Positions 46,326 through 58,599 of a stretch of DNA of 64,000 nucleotides are shown one piece after another. The notes beneath the pieces are model-generated. The model was not told where the DNA came from, did not search any database, and was given only the letters and a program-made list of their open reading frames with translations. Position numbers and translations under genes: made by a program. Origin of the DNA: Polytrichum commune (taxonomy: Eukaryota > Streptophyta > Polytrichopsida > Polytrichales > Polytrichaceae); assembly GCA_950295325.1 (NCBI GenBank), contig OX485809.1, positions 31,572,144 through 31,636,143 of the forward strand, in the 5' to 3' direction. Each line of letters opens with the position of its first letter. The first letter of the stretch is position 1.

Positions 46326-48875
46326 CTACAGATCATCTTTCAGTCCCAGCTCCTCATCAAAAAAGTCATCATCTTCAAATAACTTGACAAAAACAGCCTG
46401 TTGTTCTTCTCGTTGTTTGCGGCGCCATTGACTGTATGCCACAAAGGCAAGGCCACCAAGACACAGTAAAATAAACACAACCAAGACTGCTGTCAGGCCA
46501 CCATGACTTTTAGCTTTATCAGCAGGGACACTGGCAGGGCCAACACCTTCTTCTTGAGCATCTGCAACATCAGAGTGACAAATCAGCACTTTGACCCATC
46601 ATTCATCTACAGTGAAAAATAGTGGTAACATCCTACAGAGCAAACACTCCAAACCTCCACCTTAACAATAGATAACAAAGCGTGAAAAAACACATGATCT
46701 ACTTTGATTCCACTATAATCTACTTTTGAGCTTTCAGAGGTTATAAACTCTGATTATTCAATACTGAAACCTACTTCCCTAATAGCAATATAGCATAAAG
46801 AATCCCCCAATTCCTTCTGGTTGAATTCAACACCATATATTTAGTCCCCTGAACCAATTTGGGGTTCATAGTCTAAATCTAATTCTGGAAGTAAACGAGA
46901 GCAATGCATTTCAATTGTCAGACAGCAACCCTGATCTGAAAGATTTCAACGACAGTTCCAATTATTGAAACTAATAGATGCAAAAAAAAGGAGGTGGTGA
47001 ATGAGGTAGCTGACTTACGGCAATTAGGACACAAAAGGGTAATATTGAACTCTTTCTCTTTGAAATGGGTGTACAGGCCTTCTGGGCTTGGTGTAAATTC
47101 TAACGGACAAAGCTCCCACTCGTCAAATGTGTCATCTGCCTTCAGTGTATCTTTCTCAAACAGTCCACACCGCTTGCATTTTGTTCCCACTAATGTGGTA
47201 AGAGGCTGAAATTATTCCACCAAGCACACTCCACTCAGAAATGCACCTAGCAAGTCTGTACCAAAATTATGAACAAGAGCAGTGCAATAACTTGTATGGT
47301 CGCTATGACACAAGATTGCTCCCTCTCTAAACTATGAATATATATATATATATATATAAAGGCAAGGACATAGACACAGAATAAGAGGCATATGAATGAC
47401 AAACTGACAGAAATTCTTGAAAAATTTGTCCAGAACCTACATGTTCCATAAGAGACACTACATGAACTCCAAAACCGTCTCTGTCCAAAAACACTATCAC
47501 AGTTGCAGAATGAAAATACCTGCCAAGATTCTTGCCCCAAAAATCCATAAACTTGGTCCTTCTCTTTTACATCTGGCAAGTCTACCCTACTTTCGCCCTG
47601 ACAGCGGAAATATACTTCCGGTTTTTGCCCAAACCATTCATGCGTGTTAAAAATCGTCAATGATTGAAGAGTAACATTCCCATCGCCTACAGCACCTGTA
47701 TGGGAGATCACCACGTCAGAATTTCAGGATGGTTTGTGCAATAAGATGTCAAATAGCCTGTTCGATCTTTTCAGGAAGGGGAAAGGTACAAGAGATTAAA
47801 CACTCGAAACCAGAATGAAACGTCCCCCTCCCAAACGCCTTCTAGATAGAAAATTTTAAAAGGCTGGAAACTTTGCACTACGAATATGAGCATTTTGTGC
47901 TTCAGATTGCAGCCTTCAATTCACACATGGAACTAAATGTCACCTGGTGATTCTATGCTCTCAGAATTGCAGCCCTATGCAGTGTAGTAACATGTTCACT
48001 GAGACCCATTCGATTGGGTCCAGACAAAAAACTGCTGAGATCCTCACAATGAGTATTGCCTGTGCGGTTACGTGATCTTAAACCCAAAACAATTCTAAGC
48101 AATCCCCATAACATTCAAGTGAGAGCTTGTCAAAATCATGTATTATGATTTCCAATATGTGAAGGTACCTGAGACAAGGTATTACTTTGATAAAGGTTCT
48201 CCGAGTTCATTATCTCAACTATAGAATTCATCAAATCCGAAACAGGCACATGTAAGATGCCTTCCACCAACGAGATGTCTCCAATCTTTTGGGTTCTCAA
48301 ATTTTGCCATCTCCACCAATCAGTGTGTAAAATAGTGAGCCTGATACTTATCAAATAAACGGAGCAACGTACACTAAAGGATATGCTACAGGAGAGAATC
48401 AAGGTGGTCCAACTCCCCCCTATGGCATTCAACATGCCCTCCCGTGGTTAAAGGCATACAAGTCCATATCTTTTCTAATCTATTCACATCACCTCAGCAA
48501 ACAAGATCAACTACGCAAATCGAGCAACTTCGACATCCTACATAGTGACCCATAAATGCAATCCGCGATCTCTTCCTAAACGTATCATCATCCTCAGCCA
48601 GAAAACAAAATAGCAATTCCACATTCTAAATATCGAAATTCTACATCCAAGACCAACCCTGCCATCAATAAAAACTGTATACATCATCACAAGACTCCGT
48701 TCATGCCATGAAGCCATCGCTCCCAACCTGCCACGACACTTTTAATACCAAACCCTGAAACCCTAACATGGTGGAGTGGAGCAAAATAAGGTGCGGATGA
48801 CTGACCAGAAGCTTGCACGAGGAGCAGAAGAGCGAAGCAATTTAGCCACCAGGAGATGGCGGGCGGCGTGGCCAT
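46326..48875 (-). CDS. Type I membrane protein of a plant-conserved family
   Basis: Exons 48875-48806, 47695-47520, 47205-47019 and 46561-46326 give 222 residues with matched phases. Residues 1-24 (MATPPAISWWLNCFALLLLV) form a signal peptide. The luminal part contains LTIFNTHEWFGQKPEVYFRC, LGQESWQPLT, TKCKRCGLFEKD, TFDEWELCPLEF and LCPNC, with paired cysteines likely to form disulfides or a metal site. One membrane span (TAVLVVFILLCLGGLAFVAY) is followed by a basic WRRK stop-transfer and an acidic tail ending DEELGLKDDL. Uncharacterised plant proteins of this layout are known to me from Arabidopsis; their function is not established. The secretory route is inferred from the signal peptide. 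Intron 1 is 1.1 kb. Confidence 0.88.
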
Positions 48876-50071
48876 AGCCGTGGCTGGAGCGAGCGAGAGG
48901 GAGCCTAGCTACAGGGCATGACGGAAGGCGAGTGTGCCATAGCCAGAGGGAAGGCAAGCAAAGGAAAGCAAAGGAAAAGAAAGGAAAGCAAAGCGACCGG
49001 AGAGAGCGTTTGAGTGCGTGAGTGATGAGTAGTCCTGCCTTGGTTTCTTTGGCGACTCGGTGATTGCTTGCTTGCCCCCCCGCTTTTTTGCCGGGTGACC
49101 CCTCTTACCCGGCCATTTGGGGGCCTTACGCACCTCTAGCTAATGCACCGGCCCAAACGCATTGTCACATGTACCTACTAAGGGCCACTTTATACTTGGG
49201 GCCGAAGTCTAAAAAGATTGGCCCAATAGGATTGCTTGATTTCATCAAATCCGGTTCAAGGGCTTTATATTAGGGTTGGGTCCAAACACCCATTCATCCC
49301 ATGTAGCGCCTTAAGTGACACAATTTTGGTGCCAAGACTTTATTAGGAATGTAGAATGACTAACATATCCTTTCTGATGTTAGAATATGGAACAAAATAT
49401 TTAAGAACTTGCATTAAGTGCGGCTCGCAAGTGAGTCGGTCTTATACATGTTTGCTACTTGATGGATTCATCCTAAATATTTACATGGTGAACCAATAAT
49501 TCTCCTAAAACTATGGCAACATCGTTGAGTGGTTGTAGGTGCCATTTACGCAAGGTGACTACCAACTGTACATTTTGCTGAATCCTAGTTGGAACAAGTA
49601 ATTGTGAATCTTGGTGTTGTGAACAGGGTCCTCGTGTGAATGGACTTCCAACAGCCTCCCTCACACGAGAGATAGTAGTTGTACTCTCCCTATTTGTGTA
49701 GTCATGTCCTTGTACGATGAGGTTGAGAGGTTGCATGCTAGGCAAATTTTCTGTCTAAGCTTATAGGCAATGATGGTTGTCATCCACCATCTATTGCTTG
49801 TTTTGATGAACTTGTTGGTGTTGTTAATGTGCGTTGGTGAGGAGCATTCTTCGTCTCTAATTCCTGGATTGCCTAACAAAATAATTTGTAGGTGTGTGTT
49901 CGCATTGTTTCGACTTAGGAAGGTGATTAAGAGGTGGTTGGCGACACTATGGATGGGTTGTAGCCAAGTTCACAAAGCTCAATGCATTGGGACATCTTTG
50001 TAGTGTGAAGAAAGAAGGTGGAAAACTAAGCACGTTGATGCGATATCACGAAGATTTAAAGGTTTATTCAA
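48876..50071. other. Promoter region and repeat DNA, no gene
   Basis: The first 150 bp are rich in AAAGGAAAGC-like purine repeats and probably form the 5' UTR and promoter of the membrane-protein gene. Farther right nothing is recognised. The outer hAT element begins at 50080. Confidence 0.4.
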
Positions 50072-50306
50072 GGTGTTGCCATGGGTAGATCACTCTAAGG
50101 CATTTTTGTGCACCACGTGCGGCTGGGGGTTTATTGTTTTGGGGCTATTTACCTTCAAGGGTTGAATTAAAGCCTCCCTATAATTACTTAAATTTCAAAA
50201 ATGGCCCATTTGTTTGCACCCTTCCATTAATTATATTGTCCAAGTCACTACAATTTTTTGTACTCTATATTCATTTTAAGTAATTTTGGACAGACGGAAA
50301 TCCCAA

Positions 50307-51381
50307 TTATCATCCCCGGGTACGCAACTCCCGTATTATATGGTCATGATTATAATCACTTATAATGCGTTTTAGTCCAATATTGAGTGATACAATTTGT
50401 TTTAATGTAGGAAACCCTTGTAGCCCTTCTAACAAGGAATCCAAAAATGTAATTTTATATAGGAAATGAATATATTTTGACGCATATAATTGCATTAAAA
50501 ACCTAATTATATGATTTTTTTAATACATGCACCATAGGTCAAACTACCCAACTTTTTGGATTTTTTAATAAAATTTTAACATTGTGAATGACTTATAATT
50601 TTAATGGAAGGCAACTATTCGTGACTTATAATTCTAATTGGAGGCAAATATTTGTGTGGATTTTTTAAAATTATGTATAGGCAACTTACTGGTCTAACTG
50701 TTGGGATAGAAAACTAATGATTTGTGTTAGGATACAGTTGAGGTATGTATTTTTAAGATCATATACATCATATGGTGCCCCGACTACTCAAGGGTATCAT
50801 GGGGTATTTTAAAATATCATGGGTTTCCGGTTTAGGGTTAGGGCTTAGGGTTTGAGGCTTCTATATATTCGCTTTGAAGCTTTTGTGTTCAGTTTTGGAG
50901 CCTTTGTGTCGTTGCTTTGGAGTGTGCTTGTGCTCATTTGGGAGGGTCATCCTTGGCTTAAACAAACACATGGATTGTGAGATGAAGCGTAGAGGCTCAT
51001 GTAGTGGAGGTAGAGATAGGGAGAAGGAATTTGTTACACCTATAATTGCCACAACTCCTTCCAAAAGAGGGAGACCTCGAAAGGACCCTCTATCATTTGT
51101 GAATATCAATCCGACATCTACATTGAATACCCCTCTTAGACGCTCTACAAGATTAAAAAACTAGGTGTTTCAATTGTTTATATACGTCGGAGTTTTTTTT
51201 TAATAAATATGCAACCCGACTTTTTTTTCATCTCATTTATTTAATTTGGTCTTCACCCAACTTTTTGATCATTTTAATTTGATATAATTTGATATAATTT
51301 TTACAAAAGCCGTCCTCTAAGCCGTTTTTAATACGATGCCCCCTGCGTATAATATGGGAGTTGCGTACCCGGGTTATCATC
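50307..51381. mobile_element. 1.06-kb hAT-type element nested in the outer MITE
   Basis: The element at 50315-51373 has 26-bp inverted ends beginning CCCGGGTACGCAACTCCC, with a single mismatch. It is flanked by a perfect 8-bp duplication, TTATCATC (50307-50314 and 51374-51381). The sequence across the empty site agrees with the uninterrupted copy at 1.6-2.1 kb. It contains a short AT-hook reading frame (50970-51164). Confidence 0.93.
50970..51164 (+). CDS. Small AT-hook protein encoded inside the nested element
   Basis: A 64-residue frame starts at ATG 50970 (MDCEMKRRGSCSGGRDREKE) and contains a textbook AT-hook, KRGRPRKDPL, which binds the minor groove of AT-rich DNA. The tail is basic (PLRRSTRLKN). 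The frame is open upstream to about 50874, but the first ATG is at 50970. It may be the remnant 5' exon of a transposase, since such motifs often sit at transposase N-termini, or a small protein in its own right. No promoter or expression evidence is available. Confidence 0.5.
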   Translation: MDCEMKRRGSCSGGRDREKEFVTPIIATTPSKRGRPRKDPLSFVNINPTSTLNTPLRRSTRLKN

Positions 51382-51603
51382 CATCCCTGTGAGTCCTAAA
51401 CCCATTTACATACCATACTAAACATACCTTCTAGGATCCTTATCTTCAAAACCCCTATATTAATTTTACAAAAAAATAATGGCCCACGTTGTATGTCCAT
51501 TTAATTTACTTATAATGGGATTGTCTACATTTAATGGCCCCTTCATTATTTGGAATTCCTTTATAATTTTTATTTCAAATGATTTCAATCCTCTCTATAT
51601 TAT

Positions 51604-52177
51604 GCCGCACGCAGGGTTGTCTATCCCGACGTCATGACGTGTCGTGTCGTGACGGACCCCTCCGTCATGACACAATAGGGTCCACGTAGGGTTAACCTAG
51701 GGGGCAGCTAGTAGGGTGGGTAAAATACTTACCTTCTTGCCAAGGTGGCGTCCTATGTGGCAGAAAAGGCCGACGTGGACGTGGATATGCCTAGCGCCAG
51801 GTAAACCATTTTGCCATTCTGTTATCATTCTGTTAAAATCAAAGTAGTAAAATATGACTAAGGAGTGTGTGGGGCGGACGGGGGACGAGGGTGGGGCGGA
51901 CGGGGGGGGGGGGGGGTGGGAACGGGGGCGGACGGGGGCTAGTAATTTTTTCCCCACTTTACCTCTACTTTGCTGACATGTCATCACACGTGAACATCTT
52001 ACATCCTACGTGTCCGAAATGGGGTAATGTAATTACACACAAAATTCGGTAAAATTCAAGTCCGTCAGGATAAAGACAGCATCCGGCATAATGTCGTGAC
52101 GGATACGTGTCGTGACGGCACGACATTATGCCGAGATTAGCCTCCGTCACGACACAATAGACAACCTTGGCCGCACG
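51604..52177. mobile_element. 558-bp hAT-type MITE nested in the outer MITE
   Basis: The element at 51612-52169 begins CAGGGTTGTCTA and ends TAGACAACCTTG, a hAT-like inverted pair. It is flanked by a perfect 8-bp duplication, GCCGCACG (51604-51611 and 52170-52177). The outer regions have several short GTCGTGACGG/GTCATGACG motifs near both ends, possible subterminal transposase sites. The interior holds G-rich runs (about 51870-51935). Confidence 0.93.
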
Positions 52178-52429
52178 TCGTTTTTACAATGCACTAAGTG
52201 ATCTACCCGTGGGTGTTGCTCTCAGAAGATGTGGGTGTTGTGCTGAAGGCTAGATATCAAAGGATGAAATGAGAAGTTAGTCCTCATGGTAGCTCGGGCA
52301 AGCTGTGTAGTTCCAAAGTGTGGCAAACATCCCAAAGTGGGAGCCCTATTCAAATAAAACAATAGCCTAGTTAGAGTTATTGGGCGATGTCCATGAATCC
52401 CATATATTCTAAGACATGGTTGAACTATC

Positions 52430-52760
52430 TTTGGCCAATAGGCTTGATCAATAAATTCACTCTTTGCTCCACGGTTGGTATGTATGTAACTTTGACTGCG
52501 TTGTAACTCTATGTGCCTGGTCCTCATGTGTAGGACCGGGTTCTTGACCAATCTAACTGCTCCCATGTTATCACAATAAATGTGTGTTGAGTTGTTCTCG
52601 TCGAGCTTGAGTTTGCATAGGAGTGTTCTTACCCATGTTGCTTCCTTGGCCACGTTGGTGAGTGCCATGTATTCCGCTTCCATGGTGGATAGGGCAATAG
52701 TAAATTTTAATTTGCTCCTCCACAACATTGGCGCAACTCCTAACTTGAATACAAATCATG
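52430..52760 (-). pseudogene. Ty1/Copia RNase H fossil
   Basis: The minus strand shows the RNase H block of a Copia polyprotein (motif ALSTMEAEYMALT and, later, IYCDNMGA). It is a short, broken remnant lacking the rest of the polyprotein. The outer hAT element lies immediately beside it at lower coordinates. Long terminal repeats were not identified. Confidence 0.85.
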
Positions 52761-52761
52761 T

Positions 52762-54045
52762 TGTGGAGTGCCACCCGTGAGCAAAGCTAGGACATAAACA
52801 TAAGTCTTAGAATGAGCATGGGCTTATTTCTATGGGAAAAGGGGCTTATATTTAGGCATGTTCACGAAAAAATTGAGGTGACATAAGGATTTCATATTTT
52901 CTTGGGTTGCCCAAGAAATAATTTAATTTTTAAGAGTTACCTGAAAAAAAGTTGGAGGGGTGACCAAAAAATATCCACGGTTGAGTGCATTGTGGTAGGG
53001 AGGTTTTGCAATTATTCATTTACAGAGACCAAAAGACTAGCTATGCTATTACTTGGAGCGGTCTCGGTTACTATGCATATCTTTAGGCTAGGTGGTACAA
53101 TATGTTGCCTACACTTTTGGTATTTTGACATGTCACTAAAAGAGAATGGACTTGAACCCAAAATCCTAAGGATAATGGACAACCTTTCGCGCTAATTAAG
53201 TAACATGGTTCAGGTTTTCTTGATGTATGGTTTGTAGTCGTGAGAGATTCCATTATACACCACATGTGCAACAACAAACTACACACTTTGCATATCAATC
53301 AAAATGATGTCCATACTGCATGAAGGCATTGTATACACATTGTTTGTAGGTGACATTAATTGATACACATAACAAAATTGCCCTACATTCAACATCTCTA
53401 GCACTAAGGTCCAAAACTAAGCTCCCCAACATCCTATCCAACAAAATTTGAGCATCCATATTGGAAGAATTGTTGTAAAATCCCAAATTGTACATTTCTT
53501 GCTCATGGTTGGGGGTTGGGCTCCATATTCTCCCCCAAAACCTACACATCAAAAACAACGTCGTGTATTGTCCAGTGTTGGTTATCTCACTTTGCCTTAA
53601 ATCAAGCAAGCCAATATGGGTGGTTTCTAATTGTCTCACTCCAATTGGTGTTCACAAGACAAAGTTCATTTAGTTGGGTAGTAACCTCATCGAAAGTCCC
53701 TTCTAGAATCACCTTCAAAATGCGCTCCAAGAAGAGATTGTCTCAAAGGGGAGGCAAGATGGACACCATGCCAATACAATTGTCTTGGATACTACCCACA
53801 ACTATAGACAGAGGCACAATCCACTTGAAATGGACATGGCCAAAGGGAATCACAACTCTCCACTTCAAAAGATTGCTAAGCCAATATCCCACAAGTTGTG
53901 GCACCTTTGGTCAAAAGACAACAGTCTTTGATGTCAAAAAATATTATGTTTGATTTTTTAATAGGCCACCTAGAAGCATCAAACAAAACCAAGGCAATGT
54001 GGGTTCCACATGTATAGAGGGATCACATGAACATAAAGGCAAACC
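52762..54045. other. No gene recognised
   Basis: Open frames on both strands (for example plus 53516-53953) overlap and have no recognisable motif. Probably old repeat sequence. Confidence 0.4.
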
Positions 54046-55495
54046 TCCGAGGGGGGGCACTCATAGTCAATTTTTGGAGACACCTGCAACAACCACTTAT
54101 TTTCAAGGGGGGCATTATCTTTAAGAATTAGAATATTAGGAATCCTTAAAGTAGGAAAAAATATAGTGAGCTTAAAATTTTAATACCCTATTGGTAATAA
54201 AAAATAGTCTAAAATGCATTCAATATTAAATACATTTTTTTTATTACAAATTCTTGATAGCCTTTAACTTTTAGCTAAGGGGGGAGGGTGCATTGTGAGT
54301 TGGCATTTTATTAACCGGATTGCATTGTTGTCGTATGGCAAGAAGAAAACACAATAGAAATTAATTACACCAACAAGATTGTAAGGGAGAATGCAAGTAG
54401 AGTGCCATCTTAAAATTTAATGTGTTAAAAAATACGATTGTTCAACATTTGCAAGATTGCAAGAGTTCCTACAACATTTGCAAAAGAATTTCAACATCAA
54501 ATATTATTTCAAATATATCCCTTCGTGTCAGCGTTTAAACATAATGGAGTTCAAAGTTCCTTAATGAAGAGAAACCTTAATGGAATAAAATTGAGCCCTC
54601 CATCTTCTTTGCTGAAGCAAAATGTGGTCCCTTACACATGTTGTATTGCATGGTATTTTTTTAATAATTGGTTTCCAACATTAATTCACCCCCTACATTT
54701 TATATAGAATTCTTCAAAATTTTACCTCAAATATTACATACCTTATATTTTATCGTATGTTATTTCTAAAATATTGCTAGTGCCCCCCCCCCGGGCAAAC
54801 CTTTTGTATCATCCAAGAAAACATGAGTTTTTAAAGATAAATACATAGTGATTGAATGTGCACCCCCCCTCCCCTTGGGGGGGGGGGCACTTGTGGTATT
54901 TTAGAAGTGACGTGTGATAAAATATAGAGTACTTAATATTCATTTGAGGCAAAGTTTTGAAGATTCCTATTTAAAATATAAGAACAAGTTAATGTTGAAA
55001 ACCTCTTATAATTTTTAAAAAAAGAAAATGCAATGTAACATGTGTAATTTGATGTTTGAATTGTTTTATAAATATTGTACGAACTCATGCTATCCTGCAA
55101 ATGTTGGATAGTTGTGTTTCTTAACACACGAAATTTGAAGGTTGCACTCTACTAGCATTCTCCATTACAAGCTTGTTGGGTTGTGTTTTCTTCTTGCCAT
55201 ACCACAACAATGCAATCCCATTGTTAAAATGCCAATTCACAATGCATCCCCCTCCCCCCTCGGCTAAAAATTAAGGCTATCAAAACTTGTAAGAAAAATA
55301 GGGTATGTTATATTGAATGCATTCTAGATTTCTAATTACCAATAGGGTATTGAAATTTTCAACTCAGTAGATTTTTTTCTACTTTAGGGACTCCTAATAC
55401 TCCAATTCCCAAAAATTAGTGGTTATCGTAAATAAGTGGTTATCGTAGGTGTCTCCAAAAGCTTACTATGAGTGCCTCTCCCCCCCCCCCCCGCG
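54046..55495. repeat. Inverted pair of about 0.65-0.75-kb repeats with G-run borders
   Basis: The left arm (about 54046-54795) and right arm (about 54880-55493) are diverged inverted copies. Left GGCACTCATAGT...GGAGACACCT answers right AGGTGTCTCC...ACTATGAGTGCC, and blocks such as TTTTCTTCTTGCCATAC and ATTGCAT...GTTGT also match in reverse. Each arm is bounded on both sides by G/C runs next to CACT/AGTG. The pair is either one foldback element or two head-to-head copies of a short element with GGGGGGCACT-type ends. Confidence 0.75.
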
Positions 55496-55499
55496 GAGG

Positions 55500-56957
55500 A
55501 TATGCCCACATACTTCCAAACTATGAATAACAAGACCCATTTGGCATATACAAAAATGAGAACAATTTATGAGCCCCTTTCTCAAGCACGGAAACACGCG
55601 CAACAAATCTAACTACTTTAGAGATTATGAACTTGTCATAAATGGAATACACAATACCGATGCTAGATGGCAATGCAATTGTGAGCATAAACAAAAATAA
55701 AATTTCAAAATTTGCTTCGTGATTGTCAAATTCGCCAATTAAATGTTTTGTAGGATCTAAACCCACACCAATGGCCAAAGGTTCATGGACACAAGGCATT
55801 TCAAATGGACAACTTGGACGTAAACTACAAGTTTCCCAATTACGCATTGATTTAAAATTCTCGCACTACATTAGTGGATCATGAGCCAACATTTTTGCAA
55901 GTTCTTCTTCACTCCGTTTAGGACTATGGATGCAAATGTCACTGTGTGGATCTGCTCTAAACACAACCAAAAACATGTAATACAAAATGTTTGTATGAAA
56001 TGTATTAACCTTTGCCACCAATACTACGTGAGTGCATCTCCTGATAATTAGGATAATTAGGACAATCTCTAAGGTATTGATTGATTGTTAGCACATGCTC
56101 TATAGTCGGTGTAACATTGTTTTGGTTGGTGACAATGTAAACCTTGCCATCATTGGGTATAGTTCTATCCTCTTCACAATGCTCAAGGACATGAAATGCT
56201 CAAAATTCATCTTCAAGTAGTGCTCTTCAGTTGGTTTGGAATGCCTAATTCTATTGCCTTTGTGCGTTGTGCAATGCCCCGCACTCATTGTTGCATCCTT
56301 AGGGACATGAAACAATGCATGATCAAATCTGTGCAATTCGAACCTTGCATCCACCAAAGAAAAAATCTTGGCATTTGTCAAGTTCGTGCTATTTTTCATA
56401 GTCCAAGTGGACAACACAACTATGTGAGCGTAGAGCAGAGAGCGGAGAGTGGAGATGTGGAGAGCGGAGAGCGGAAAGGAATTAAATTTAGTAAACTTCT
56501 CATACCAAATTTAGAAGTATTAAAAAAGTATCGAAAATTCTCAGTATATTCCAGATTCTCTTTAAAATAGAATAAAATTGTGACCTATTTCCGTGGAATA
56601 TTTAGGTCAAAAAATAAATCAAAAGGCCCTGAATTTGAAAGGATCTCATTACATTTGGAAATCAGGAAGAGATAAAATTAAGATAAAACAGAAAAATATA
56701 TGATAAAACCAATGATGAACCAAGAAAGAACGAATGAGAATAATTATATGGAGGTTGGTATAATTGAAGAATGAGTCAATCAAAATACAAAGGACGATCA
56801 ACTTGCTTCGTTTTTATTCCATCAATTTTGTCTTTGTCCTATGTGTGAGTCAACTCTAGAACTTGGACTCCAACAATTATTGTTTGTGATATTATCTTCA
56901 GCTGTATATAAATGAGGACATAAGTTATACTCGCATCCAATACGGATGTAGAGACAT
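55500..56957. other. No gene recognised
   Basis: The stretch includes a purine-rich GAGCGGAGAG repeat at about 56430-56480. No supported coding sequence. Confidence 0.4.
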
Positions 56958-57500
56958 ATGCACACAATGGGAGAGGAGAGAGACATGTTTGCTGGCCTAG
57001 GATGGGAGAAAGAGATTAGAAGTCTAGGAGATCCCCATGTTCTCTTTAATACATCGTCGAAACATGACATAGGTGTTGGAAATCAACATAGTGATGACTA
57101 CGAGCTCACTCCATTTTCGCAGTCCACACAAGCATGGAGGTGGAGGATGCAGGAGGAGCAGAAACGATATGCAAAAAAAGATAAAAGACGAGGTGATGTG
57201 CAGGAGAAGGAGGAAACAAGGTGCATGAATAGTGAGGCAAATGATGCGGCTAATTTGAATGAAGACAAGGCAATTGACACGGAGCATGAAGTCAAGATGG
57301 TAGGCGAATCTTCGAGGTCTTTGTCGTTTCGCGATAGAATGAGAGGATTATCACCGCATCGTCGTCCATTGAAGGATCAAATGAGGGATAAAACGGTTTC
57401 GTATGTTGATTTGCTTCGACCGGGTCTACCTCCATCAAGAAGGGACGATGAAAAGAAGTCCGAAGCATGTAGGAGGATGGAAACACGGAAGTATAGTTGA
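56958..57500 (+). CDS. Unidentified hydrophilic protein, single open frame
   Basis: An ATG-started frame of 180 residues (MHTMGEERDMFAGLGWEKEI) is rich in Glu, Arg, Lys and Asp, with a probable helical part (WRWRMQEEQKRYAKKDKRRG) and a basic part near RSLSFRDRMRGLSPHRRPLK. I recognise no family. The composition looks coding, but it lies in a repeat-rich area next to a SWIM-domain gene on the other strand. It could be a repeat-derived piece or a small gene. Confidence 0.35.
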   Translation: MHTMGEERDMFAGLGWEKEIRSLGDPHVLFNTSSKHDIGVGNQHSDDYELTPFSQSTQAWRWRMQEEQKRYAKKDKRRGDVQEKEETRCMNSEANDAANLNEDKAIDTEHEVKMVGESSRSLSFRDRMRGLSPHRRPLKDQMRDKTVSYVDLLRPGLPPSRRDDEKKSEACRRMETRKYS

Positions 57501-57671
57501 TAGACATAGTAGGCATGCTTGATACAATTCCGTATTGTAATAAAAGATCTTGAAGGGAATAAAAACAATGCATGGGATTTTATTTATTATAGCAAACAAT
57601 TATGAGTTCACATGATGTTTACAATTGGCACGTCTAGTAGGACACAATGTATTGGTAGGCTGAGATGAATT

Positions 57672-58507
57672 CTAGGAAGTAGAATGTGTCAAAAGACCCC
57701 CTTCAAGGATGAGTTTGACTTCATTGAAGCTAAAGGTCGGGGTGTGAATGAACAAATTCACTTCAGGATCCAAATTAGAAACCTTGATGAAGATGTAATA
57801 GAGATGCTTACAATTCAGATAAGGATTTCGTTTGCGGCCGAACTTGGAAATCATATCCAAGAAGAATGCGCAATTGCACTCTGGAAGAGAACTGACTGTC
57901 ACTTGGTAGATGGGGGGTTGCGGTTCTGCCTTGGACTGCAGAGTGATAATGCAACCAAATCCCGGTTGAGGGATCATTGTTAACTTTAGAACAGTACCAT
58001 GCATAGCTTCAGCAGAGGCAACCATCTGCCTCTGCTTTGCCGAAGGTGCGTTGGTGGATCGTCGAACAACCTTGGACAATCTTGTCGGAGGGATGAAGTC
58101 TGGGTTGTCTGGAATATGGATTCCAAACATATCCAGTGGGGGAGCGGAATTGGTGAAGAGTCGAGTTGGTGTGATGCGTTCCTTTGGTGGGAATTGAAAA
58201 CCTGCGTTTTCAAGCGTGAAGATCTCCGAACGGGTGAGGTTGGTCCCAATCTTGACGGGCCAAATTGGGGGAATAGGAGGTTTTTGATCATCAGCAGAGA
58301 ACGGTATGACCCATTTCCGACGAGGGCCCTTTACACAACGCTCGATGTCATCTGGGCAAAAAACGAATTCCATTCGCTTCTCCGCTTGGAGTGTGTAATG
58401 ATGCCACATACCGGTGTAGGTCGGTGCAGGGACGTTCTTATTATTCGTGATGATTCTTGCGGTGCACTTCTTCTTCGTGCCAGCATGATTAGCCCAACAA
58501 GACTTTC
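57672..58507 (-). CDS. SWIM zinc-finger protein, last exon
   Basis: One long exon opens after an acceptor (CCTCAG|GAAAGTC) at 58507 and reads about 278 residues to the stop at 57672. Near its start is a Cys/His/Lys-rich block (SCWANHAGTKKKCTARIITN), followed by WHHYTLQAEKRMEFVFCPDD. Near the end is a SWIM finger: CNC, about 16 residues, then NCKH. SWIM domains bind zinc and nucleic acid or protein and are common in plant transposases and a few regulators. The 5' exons must lie upstream, inside or beyond the satellite that starts about 100 bp away. I cannot tell whether this is a host gene or transposon-derived. The exon reads intact. Confidence 0.65.
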
Positions 58508-58599
58508 CTGAGGTATGGGGTATGCGGGCAATATGCCAAAGAGAGACATCTACTTTAGTTTCTTATACGGCAGTGACACGCGATTGTGTGGATTCTGGT

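Larger units (their letters stand above)
50072..52219. mobile_element. hAT-type element carrying two nested hAT-type elements
   Basis: The outer element is 50080-52211, with ends CATGGGTAGATCACT and AGTGATCTACCCGTG and the perfect 8-bp target duplication GGTGTTGC (50072-50079 and 52212-52219). Without its two guests (50315-51373 and 51612-52169, each with its duplicated target) it is about 500 bp and collinear with 1596-2085. It encodes no protein itself. Confidence 0.93.

Noticed and set aside
47247-47714. 155-residue minus-strand frame
   Set aside because: Its first part is exon 2 of the membrane-protein gene (47695-47520); the remainder reads into the intron, including a TA microsatellite.
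57684-57983. Plus-strand 99-residue frame
   Set aside because: Antisense to the SWIM exon, whose zinc-binding motif supports the minus strand.
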